Below are positions 26,594 to 32,516 of a DNA stretch of 33,251 nucleotides, one piece after another (position 1 is the stretch's first letter; each line of letters starts with the position of its first letter). This DNA comes from Bowdeniella nasicola (GTDB lineage Bacteria; Actinomycetota; Actinomycetes; Actinomycetales; Actinomycetaceae). The stretch covers positions 1 through 33,251 of the forward strand of contig JAUNVA010000021.1 in the NCBI GenBank assembly GCA_030537895.1, in the 5' to 3' direction. The position numbers and the translations under genes are program-made. Below the pieces are notes generated by a model. That model did no database searches and was not told the DNA's origin. It was given only the letters and a program-made list of their open reading frames with translations.

Positions 26594-26615
26594 GAGGGCA
26601 GCGCGGCGCTCCCTC
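26594..26615 (-). terminator. Hairpin over the end of the ABC membrane-protein gene
   Basis: GAGGG (26594-26598) pairs with CCCTC (26611-26615), with inner AGC/GCT. It overlaps the stop codon of the membrane-protein gene. No T-run. It may end the GntR-ABC transcript ahead of rpsP. The rest of the 246-base gap to rpsP holds no gene; a CACAAT that could be a -10 for rpsP lies at 26498-26503 on the minus strand, without a -35. Confidence 0.35.
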
Positions 26616-27282
26616 ACTCCCGGGTGCGCGGCTGGAAGGTCAGCACCGCCCAGGTGAGACCGGCCCACCACAGGCCCGCGGCAAGAAGAGTGAGGACGGG
26701 CGGTACGGGCCTGCCCAGTTCGTTGGGCGTGATCGTGACGAGGGGGACGAGGCTCGTCACGTCCCACCCGGCAAGCCCCACGGGGAACGACGCCGCCGCC
26801 ATCGCGACAGCGGCCAGCACCGCGGGACCAACACCGAAGCGGAGGGCAAGCAACAGGACGATTCCCACGCCCGCGTAGACGATGATCGGGCCGGCTATGA
26901 TCTCCTGGATCGCGGTCCACAGGTCGGGCCGTTCCACCGTCGCCCCGGGAATCTCGACTGAGCCCAGCACCCATGGGCCGACCATGACGAGGTTCAGGGC
27001 GATCAGGAGGGCGAGTGAGCCCCCCATAGCGCGGACGGCGCGCGGGCGGCTCTGTCCCGACCGCAGGGCGTACGGGAGGTCGAGCACCGCCATCGCGGCA
27101 AACACGATGGGCAACAGGTCGCTCAGATAGCCCACCACGAGGAGGGCCCCGAAGCTGGTGGACAGGAGCAGTCCTTCCCGCAACCCCCCGAGCAGCGCTC
27201 CTGCGGTAAGAATCAGCGCAAGGGCCGCAAACGCGAGGGTGATGCGCACCTGGGGCCGCAGGTAGGTCGTGGTGTTCATCAT
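26614..27282 (-). CDS. Hypothetical multi-pass membrane protein, ABC transporter partner
   Basis: A 222-residue integral membrane protein with about six hydrophobic segments (for example TLAFAALALILTAGALLGG, LLSTSFGALLVVGYL, SLALLIALNLVMVGPWVLG, IIVYAGVGIVLLLALRFGV, AVLAAVAMAAASFPVGLAG, VLTLLAAGLWWAGLTWAVL). I do not recognise a named family. Its gene overlaps the ABC ATPase stop as ATGA, with GAGGAG upstream, so it is most likely the permease of that system. Such GntR-ATPase-permease modules, as in YtrABCDEF, often respond to cell-wall-active compounds; the substrate here is unknown. Confidence 0.75.
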   Translation of the reverse strand: MMNTTTYLRPQVRITLAFAALALILTAGALLGGLREGLLLSTSFGALLVVGYLSDLLPIVFAAMAVLDLPYALRSGQSRPRAVRAMGGSLALLIALNLVMVGPWVLGSVEIPGATVERPDLWTAIQEIIAGPIIVYAGVGIVLLLALRFGVGPAVLAAVAMAAASFPVGLAGWDVTSLVPLVTITPNELGRPVPPVLTLLAAGLWWAGLTWAVLTFQPRTRE

Positions 27283-28010
27283 TGGGGCTCCTCGGTCTCG
27301 AGTGCAATCATCACGTCTGTCAGGCTGCGCGCACCAGGGACGGAGGCACGCAGATCGTCGGCGTCCCCGGCCCGCACGACGCGGCCGGACCGCATGATGA
27401 TCGCCGCGGAGATCAGCGGCTCGACATCCTCGATGGCGTGGCTGGCGATGAGGAATGTCGCGCCGCTGGCAAGAAACTCATCGAGGATGGTGTCGTAGAT
27501 CCTGCGCCGGATGACGGGGTCCAGCCCGAGATGAATCTCGTCGAGGAGGGTGAGGGGCGCTCGGCTCGCGAGGGCGAACGCCAGGTTGGCGCAGGCGCGC
27601 TGCCCCTGGGAGAGTTGGCCTGGGCGGCGGCGCGGATCCACCTCGAAACGGTCCAGGAGCTCCATCGCGAGGTCCGTCTGGAAGCCTGCCCGCTGAGCCG
27701 CCCACACCTCAGCTAGCCGCCCCAGCGTGGTGCCCGCCAGGCAGCGGCCGGCGCTCATGAGGACAGCCACGGAGGGATCGGCGAACGGGTCCGTCTCCCC
27801 CACCCGGATCGTGCCCCCGCTCGGGCGCGCAAGCCCAGCTGCCAGGTACATGAGGGTGGTCTTCCCGACGCCGTTACGCCCGAAGAGCCCCGTGACGGTC
27901 CCGGCCGGCAGGTCGAAGCTGACGTCTGCGAGGGTGTCCCGCCGTACGCCCGGGTAGCGGTAGGTGAGGTGGCGAATCCGCAGGGGTCGACCAACGGTGC
28001 TCTCATTCAT
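27279..28010 (-). CDS. ABC transporter ATP-binding protein
   Basis: A 243-residue ABC ATPase: Walker A GRNGVGKTT (44-52), signature LSQGQ (133-137), Walker B LTLLDE (153-158) and switch His191 (IASHAIEDVE). The stretch between Walker A and the signature (VAVLMSAGRCLAGTTLGRL) lacks the usual Q-loop glutamine. The gene overlaps the GntR gene by 8 bases, with AAGGA upstream of its ATG, and overlaps the membrane-protein gene by 4 bases. The three genes make one operon. The sequence is most like the YtrB-type ATPases found next to YtrA-type regulators. The direction and substrate of transport cannot be told. Confidence 0.92.
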   Translation of the reverse strand: MNESTVGRPLRIRHLTYRYPGVRRDTLADVSFDLPAGTVTGLFGRNGVGKTTLMYLAAGLARPSGGTIRVGETDPFADPSVAVLMSAGRCLAGTTLGRLAEVWAAQRAGFQTDLAMELLDRFEVDPRRRPGQLSQGQRACANLAFALASRAPLTLLDEIHLGLDPVIRRRIYDTILDEFLASGATFLIASHAIEDVEPLISAAIIMRSGRVVRAGDADDLRASVPGARSLTDVMIALETEEPQ

Positions 28011-28392
28011 GAGTGGTGTCCTTCTCGCTCAGGTGCTCGGCGGCGCGGGCCACGGCGGCAAGTACCTCGTCAATGGTGAGCCCGAGGCGGTACCCCTCGG
28101 CCACGCACGGCACGACGACGTCGTCGTAAAACCGGGATCGCCGCCGCTCGAGGAGCACGGCGTGCGCCGATTCCGTCACGTAGACCCCGAGGCCTCGGCG
28201 CTTCTCGACCAGGCCTTCCGCCTCCAGGATGTTGAAGGCCTTGGCGGCGGTCGCCGGATTAATGCGGTAGGTGGCGGCGTACTCCGTGGTAGACAGCAGC
28301 CGATCCCCGGCACGCGCCGTACACTCCAGGATCTGCCGCCGAATATCGTCGGCGATCTGAGAATAGATGGGAGTGTCTCTCGAGAAAGCCAT
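28003..28392 (-). CDS. GntR family (YtrA-type) transcriptional regulator
   Basis: A 129-residue regulator with an N-terminal winged helix-turn-helix of GntR type (about 5-75: IYSQIADDIRRQILECTARA, INPATAAKAFNILEAEGLVE, RRGLGVYV) and a short helical C-terminal domain, the YtrA layout. YtrA-type regulators typically repress their own operon with an ABC transporter. Here the gene leads an operon with the ATPase and the membrane protein, and a 22-base near-palindrome sits 22 bases before its ATG. The ATG is at 28390-28392; a G-rich stretch upstream may serve as ribosome-binding site. Confidence 0.92.
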   Translation of the reverse strand: MAFSRDTPIYSQIADDIRRQILECTARAGDRLLSTTEYAATYRINPATAAKAFNILEAEGLVEKRRGLGVYVTESAHAVLLERRRSRFYDDVVVPCVAEGYRLGLTIDEVLAAVARAAEHLSEKDTTHE

Positions 28393-28414
28393 CGCGAGCC
28401 CCCCAACCTTGTCG

Positions 28415-28436
28415 GTTCATTACTTAACTAACGAAC
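28415..28436. promoter_or_regulatory. Palindromic operator upstream of the GntR gene
   Basis: A 22-base near-palindrome begins GTTC and ends GAAC; 18 of 22 positions are symmetric, with TTA/TAA inner arms and a central TTAA. It sits 22 bases before the GntR start and is strikingly A/T-rich for this genome. Probably the autoregulatory operator of the GntR protein; inference from position and symmetry. Confidence 0.7.
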
Positions 28437-28552
28437 CACAGAAGCTCGGGTGTGTCAAGACCCCAACGATGGTGCGGTGCGCCGCGGCGCTCGAGCAGCA
28501 CCCAAGAGCGCGGCTCCGCCGCAGCGTCGCGCAGCCAGGCCCCGCCCGCGGG

Positions 28553-29233
28553 CTATCGGCTCTCGGCGCAGCAGGCGTCCTGGCAGGCGTCCTCGTCGTC
28601 CTTAGCGAACACCCGTCCGGAAGATGCGCAGCAGGCGTCTCCACGCCAGGCCGAGAGGCCCTCGCGGAACGCGAGCGCTGCAATCACGAGAGCGGCGACT
28701 GGATCGGCCCAGGACCAGCCCCACGCCGCGTTGACGAGGAGGCCGCCGAGCAACACCGCCGACAGGTAGGCGCAAATCAGGGTCTGGCGAGAGTCGGATA
28801 CGGCCGAAGCGGAACCCAATTCGCGCCCGGCACGGCGCTCGAGATAGGAGACGACGGGCATGATGATGAGGCTCACAGCCGCCAGGATGATGCCCGGCAT
28901 GGAGGTTTCGGCCTCCGCATAGCCGAGCAGCGCGCGCACCGACTCCACGGTGACAATCGCCGCCAACCCGAAGAAGGAGATGGCGATCAGACGCATCGCG
29001 GTCCGCTCGCGTCGCTGCGGCTCGGGTCCGGAGAACTGCCAGGCGACGGCGGCCGCGGACAGGACCTCCACGCTCGAGTCGAGCCCGAAACCGAACAGGG
29101 CGGAGGATGAGGCAATCTGACCGGCGACCAAGGCAATGATGGCTTCGACCACGTTGTAGGCGATCGTTGCGGCGACAATCATGCGGATCCGGCGTCGCAA
29201 CACCGCAGCCCGCTCGGGACTCAGAGCATTCAT
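28553..29233 (-). CDS. Cation efflux-type transporter with Cys-rich tail
   Basis: A 226-residue membrane protein of the cation diffusion facilitator superfamily, with about six membrane segments (ATIAYNVVEAIIALVAG, SSALFGFGLDSSVEVLSAAA, LIAISFFGLAAIVTVES, IILAAVSLIIMPVVSYL, LICAYLSAVLLGGLLVNAA, WADPVAALVIAALAF). Acidic residues in membrane segments (Asp52, Glu56, Asp177) could bind metal, in place of the usual HxxxD pairs. The C-terminal tail has Cys201, Cys202, Cys217, Cys221 and Cys222. Partnered with a CmtR-like sensor, it probably exports Cd, Pb or a similar thiophilic metal; the metal is inferred. ATG 29231-29233 overlaps the repressor stop as ATGA and has GGAGG upstream. Confidence 0.85.
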   Translation of the reverse strand: MNALSPERAAVLRRRIRMIVAATIAYNVVEAIIALVAGQIASSSALFGFGLDSSVEVLSAAAVAWQFSGPEPQRRERTAMRLIAISFFGLAAIVTVESVRALLGYAEAETSMPGIILAAVSLIIMPVVSYLERRAGRELGSASAVSDSRQTLICAYLSAVLLGGLLVNAAWGWSWADPVAALVIAALAFREGLSAWRGDACCASSGRVFAKDDEDACQDACCAESR

Positions 29234-29601
29234 TCGGACACCTCCGTACAACAGGAACAGGTGCGTGCCCCACCGGCAACGCATTCGGCGTCGGACCCAC
29301 AGCAGGTGGGATCTATGGCGTGCGTCGCCTCCAGCAATGTCTGGAGAGCCGAGGCGACGTCGGGGGAGGCAAGTTCGTAAGCAACGCGGCGCCCCTCGCG
29401 CTCCGCGCTCACGAGCCCGCAACCGCGCAGGCACGCAAGCTGATTGCTCATGACCTGGCGAGTCACGTTCAGGTGCTCGGCGAGATCGGATGGGTAGGCG
29501 GGGCCGGCACACAGGTACAGCAGAATTCGGGTACGGATTCCGTCACTCAGCGCGAAGCCGAGCCGGGTCACCGCATCGGCATGGGAAGACGTCACATTCA
29601 C
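29230..29601 (-). CDS. cmtR: ArsR-family metal sensor, CmtR-like
   Basis: A 123-residue ArsR/SmtB repressor. The helix-turn-helix reads PSDLAEHLNVTRQVMSNQLACLRGCGLV; Cys57 and Cys61 lie in the recognition helix, the same positions as the Cd/Pb ligands of M. tuberculosis CmtR (Cys57, Cys61, Cys102). The third ligand may be Cys100 or Cys101 (DPTCCG). The C-terminus is extended and extra Cys-rich (TCSCC). Start: GTG 29599-29601 sits seven bases after a TATTAT -10 and could be leaderless; GTG at 29593-29595 is the alternative. It is followed by the efflux gene (ATGA overlap). The family assignment is strong; the metal is inferred. Confidence 0.88.
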   Translation of the reverse strand: MNVTSSHADAVTRLGFALSDGIRTRILLYLCAGPAYPSDLAEHLNVTRQVMSNQLACLRGCGLVSAEREGRRVAYELASPDVASALQTLLEATHAIDPTCCGSDAECVAGGARTCSCCTEVSE

Positions 29602-29608
29602 TCTCAAG

Positions 29609-29614
29609 ATAATA
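29609..29614 (-). promoter_or_regulatory. -10 element of the cmtR-efflux operon
   Basis: Minus-strand TATTAT, a near-perfect -10, stands seven bases before GTG 29601 and overlaps the AATACA half-site of the inverted repeat. A bound repressor would block polymerase. The -35 region is weak (TGGCGT). Confidence 0.55.
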
Positions 29615-29646
29615 CAGAGGACGATGTATTCACGCCAGCCTGTATT
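29611..29646. promoter_or_regulatory. Inverted repeat with third half-site, candidate CmtR operator
   Basis: AATACA (29611-29616) and TGTATT (29625-29630) form a perfect inverted repeat with 8 bases between. A second TGTATT follows at 29641-29646, 16 bases after the first. The array overlaps the cmtR promoter. Two-fold symmetry suits the dimeric ArsR family; binding is inferred. The remaining intergenic sequence up to 29876 holds no gene I can support. Confidence 0.6.
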
Positions 29647-29876
29647 GTCGAAAGCTCTGAGCTCTCCCTCACACCTGCGCATCGCAGGCCGGTAACAGGC
29701 CGCTCCCCACCTCCACCGGTGCGCGCATTCTCACTCCGCCCCTCGCCCCGCTTCATGTTCTGCTCGTCGCGCCGCCCGTGCTTCTCGCCCCGCCTCCGTG
29801 TCGATCACGGTTGAGCACGATCACGGTGCGAGACAATGGGCTCACGCCATCACTCACCGCCCACTGGACTACCGCC

Positions 29877-31058
29877 GTGACCTCTCAGATCCCTGCTTCG
29901 CTCCTGACCGCCGAACGCCACCGAGTCCGACACCGCTGGCACCGCGGCATCGTCCTCGTCTCGAGCATCGCAACCGCGATGCTCCTGGTTCTTGCCATCG
30001 TCTCGATCGTGCTGATCCTTGCGGGCCGCCTTCGGGTCGGTGAGCTCAGTGCCGACGGGCACCGGCTCGTCGTTGGGGCAATCGCTCTACTCGCCGTCCT
30101 GCCCGCCGTGCTCGTCTTCTCGCGCCTGATCGCCTCGGATGCACCGCGGGCTCGAGGAGCGGTGGTCACGGCACGTCAATATCCTCAGATCGCACAGCTG
30201 ACCGCCCACTATGCCGGGCTGTTGGGCCTGCCACGCATCCCGCAGGTTGTGGTGGTCTCCCACGGCGATGAGCTGACAAGTTCCCGCTCACGCCTTGGCC
30301 GCGACCTTATCGTGCTCCACGCCGACCTCCTCGAAGCCCCACGCCCCCGGAGCGGTGAGTTCGGGGGCCTCCGCTTCGCACTGGCCCGCGAGATCGGTCA
30401 TCTGGCGAGTGGCGGTCGGAGTTTCGGCTATCAGTTCCGCACGGTCCTCGTGCGCACCATCCCCTACCTGTCGCGAGTATTAGCGCGCGCCGAGGACTGT
30501 ACGGGAGACCGCTGGGGAGCTCTCCTCGCCCCCGATGGTGCGGCAGACTTCCTCGGCCATCTCGCGCTCGGTAAGAGTCTGTGGGTGGACGCGAACCTGC
30601 ACGAGATTGGTGCCGAGGCTGGGCGGGGAGGGGTCACGGAAACGGCAAGTTCCTGGTTCATGAGCACCCCACCACTCCCCTGGCGAGTGCGCGCACTCGC
30701 CGACCTCGGGATTCTCACCACCTCCGGGCTGCATCGCCTCCTTGAATCGCCGGCCGACGGCGAGGGCGAAGCGTCAGCAGTGACGCGGTCCAGCTCCGTG
30801 GACGAACCAGCCTTGGGGGCTCACTCCGATCCATCCCCGGCGTGGTCCGGTGATGAGCCCAGCCAGTTCACTCACCAGGCGTTTCTGGCCACTGCGCACA
30901 CGCTTCGGGAACGCATGGACCGGATGCGGATGGCCGCGACGCACGGTCCGTTCTGGCGCGCCCCCCTCCCCCTGAGCGACGCGCAGTGCGCCATCGTGCT
31001 GGACGACGTGCCGGTGGGTGATTTCATCGCCGATTGGGATTGCCCGACGCACGCCTGA
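29877..31058 (+). CDS. M48-like membrane protein with degenerate zinc motif
   Basis: A 393-residue protein with two N-terminal membrane segments (about 24-50 and 63-85), then an M48 peptidase-like domain. The normal HExxH reads REIGH (171-175), so the first zinc ligand is Arg; Glu172 and His175 remain, and the third-ligand region (ARAEDCTGDRWGALLAPDG, Glu206) keeps the family pattern. The family are membrane-linked gluzincins, often quality-control proteases; this one is probably inactive or altered. No second zinc motif was seen. The start is GTG 29877; GTG 29826 is possible. A candidate -10 GACAAT lies at 29832-29837. Divergent from cmtR and separated by 198 bases from the next gene. Confidence 0.7.
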   Translation: MTSQIPASLLTAERHRVRHRWHRGIVLVSSIATAMLLVLAIVSIVLILAGRLRVGELSADGHRLVVGAIALLAVLPAVLVFSRLIASDAPRARGAVVTARQYPQIAQLTAHYAGLLGLPRIPQVVVVSHGDELTSSRSRLGRDLIVLHADLLEAPRPRSGEFGGLRFALAREIGHLASGGRSFGYQFRTVLVRTIPYLSRVLARAEDCTGDRWGALLAPDGAADFLGHLALGKSLWVDANLHEIGAEAGRGGVTETASSWFMSTPPLPWRVRALADLGILTTSGLHRLLESPADGEGEASAVTRSSSVDEPALGAHSDPSPAWSGDEPSQFTHQAFLATAHTLRERMDRMRMAATHGPFWRAPLPLSDAQCAIVLDDVPVGDFIADWDCPTHA

Positions 31059-31088
31059 GGGGTGCGCATGCCCCGCTGCCGAAAGTTC

Positions 31089-31117
31089 CCCCGGACTCCG
31101 GGGCTCGGCCCCATTTT
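31089..31117 (+). terminator. Terminator after the M48-like gene
   Basis: GGGGC (31100-31104) and GCCCC (31108-31112) form a 5-bp stem with loop TCG, followed at once by ATTTT. An overlapping alternative CCCCGG/CCGGGG stem lies at 31089-31103. The first is the only hairpin in the window with a T-tract directly after it; it lies 42 bases past the M48-like stop. Confidence 0.55.
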
Positions 31118-31119
31118 CC

Positions 31120-31200
31120 GCGGGCGGTCCCCGGCCTGCGGAGCGCGGTCCGCATCCTGCGCGGGCGGTCTCCGGGCTACGGTGCGGTCCCCCGTCTCCG
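31120..31200. repeat. Two imperfect 41-bp tandem units
   Basis: GCGGGCGGTC recurs exactly at 31120 and 31161, and the first 26 bases of both units agree at 22 positions. The second unit then diverges. The stretch is non-coding, very G/C-rich, and lies between the terminator and the amidohydrolase promoter. Function unknown. Confidence 0.55.
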
Positions 31201-31225
31201 GGGCGCTCGAGAAACACCCCGTTGA

Positions 31226-31231
31226 TAGACT
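31226..31231 (+). promoter_or_regulatory. Candidate -10 element for the cytosine-deaminase-like gene
   Basis: TAGACT fits TANNNT and lies 25 bases before the ATG at 31257. No -35 match. The short leader and the absence of a good ribosome-binding site before the triple ATG leave the exact start open. Confidence 0.35.
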
Positions 31232-31256
31232 CACAAGACCGAATCCCCCACCCACG

Positions 31257-32504
31257 ATGATGATGAATACTGCCAAGCCCGGCTCCCCGCTGCCCACCGT
31301 TGCGCACCCACCCCGTCTTACCGCGCTCACCAATGTCCGCCCCTGGGGCGGCGCGCTCTCGAGGATTGAACTGAGCGGCTCTCGAATCACCTCCATCACT
31401 CCCCTCACCGATGAGGCGCACCCGACGGCTGGAAACGAGCAGAGCGTCCTGGATGGCCGCGGCATGCTCGCACTGCCGGGCCTCATCAACGCGCACGCCC
31501 ACGTCGACAAATCCTGGTGGGGCCTGCCCTGGCAGTCCTATGCCGGCGAGGCAGGCACCCAGGGCCGGATCGCCCACGAGCGTGCTCGGCGCGAGGAGCT
31601 CGGCATCCCCGGTGTCGACATCACCAGGCGGGTGCTCGCAGAAATGGCCCGACACGGCACGACGGCACTGCGCACCCATGTGGATGTCGATCTCGGACTG
31701 GGCCTACGCGGAATCGATGTCGTGCGCGAGGCGGTGGCATCATTCGAGGGGGCCATCGAGGCGCAGATCGTGGCCTTCCCGCAAGACGGCGTGCTCCGCC
31801 GCGACGGCGTCGGCGAGCTCCTGCGGCGCGCCGCCAGCGAGGGTCGCTGCGAGTACATCGGTGGCCTTGACCCCGCGGGTATCGACCGGGATCCCGTGGG
31901 CCAGATCGACCTGCTCACCGACATCGCGGCCGAGACGGGCGTCGGAATCGACATCCACCTACACGACCCGGCCGAGCTCGGCGCCTTCCAGATCGAGCTG
32001 CTGTGCGATCGCGTCGAGACGCTCGGCCTCAAGGGGCGCGTCACGATCGCCCACGGATTCTCCGTCGCGCAGCTTCCCGCGGGCCGGCGCCGCGATCTGC
32101 TCGCGCGGATGGGCGAGTGCGGAATGTCGATGACGACGGTCGCCCCGCTGCGACTCCCCCAGCTTCCCCTCGGCGAGCTTCGGACCGCGGGGGTGCCGCT
32201 CGCCCTCGGGACCGACGGCATCCGCGACCTGTGGAGCCCCTACGGCGACGGCGATACGCTCGGCATCGCCTGGCAGTTCGCCAGGGCCTCCTCCATCGTC
32301 ACGGACGAGGACCTGCTGGACGTGGTGCGGCTCGCAACCAGCGACGCCGCCTGGGCCGTGGGGCGCACGAGCCACGACCTCGTACCCGGTGCGGTTGCCG
32401 ACATCGTGCTCGTGGACGCCGAAAACCCCATGGATGCCCTGGCCCGGGTCCTGCCGCGCGAGGCCGTCATCGGCGGAGGCCGCCTGCTCTACCGGGCCGA
32501 GTAG
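31257..32504 (+). CDS. Cytosine deaminase-like amidohydrolase
   Basis: A 415-residue amidohydrolase, most like CodA-type cytosine deaminases. Signatures: the first metal motif LINAHAHVDKS (His80, His82, Lys85), THVDVD, AFPQDG, then IHLHD (His234, His236), AHGFS (His266) and GTDGIRDLWSPYGDGD (Asp320). A C-terminal small beta-barrel (GAVADIVLVDAENP) completes the fold. It probably deaminates a cyclic base such as cytosine or a creatinine-like compound; the substrate cannot be told. ATGs lie at 31257, 31260 and 31263; the first is annotated. The gene converges with the next amidohydrolase, with 12 bases between. Confidence 0.88.
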   Translation: MMMNTAKPGSPLPTVAHPPRLTALTNVRPWGGALSRIELSGSRITSITPLTDEAHPTAGNEQSVLDGRGMLALPGLINAHAHVDKSWWGLPWQSYAGEAGTQGRIAHERARREELGIPGVDITRRVLAEMARHGTTALRTHVDVDLGLGLRGIDVVREAVASFEGAIEAQIVAFPQDGVLRRDGVGELLRRAASEGRCEYIGGLDPAGIDRDPVGQIDLLTDIAAETGVGIDIHLHDPAELGAFQIELLCDRVETLGLKGRVTIAHGFSVAQLPAGRRRDLLARMGECGMSMTTVAPLRLPQLPLGELRTAGVPLALGTDGIRDLWSPYGDGDTLGIAWQFARASSIVTDEDLLDVVRLATSDAAWAVGRTSHDLVPGAVADIVLVDAENPMDALARVLPREAVIGGGRLLYRAE

Positions 32505-32516
32505 GCACGCCCGGGG

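Noticed and set aside
28487..28511. GCGCTC/GAGCGC hairpin downstream of the efflux gene
   Set aside because: Six pairs with a large loop in very G/C-rich sequence; no T-run, so not listed as a terminator.
30774..31679. A 301-codon minus-strand open frame crossing the M48-like gene and amidohydrolase
   Set aside because: Spans two genes and the terminator-repeat gap, and shows no recognisable domain.
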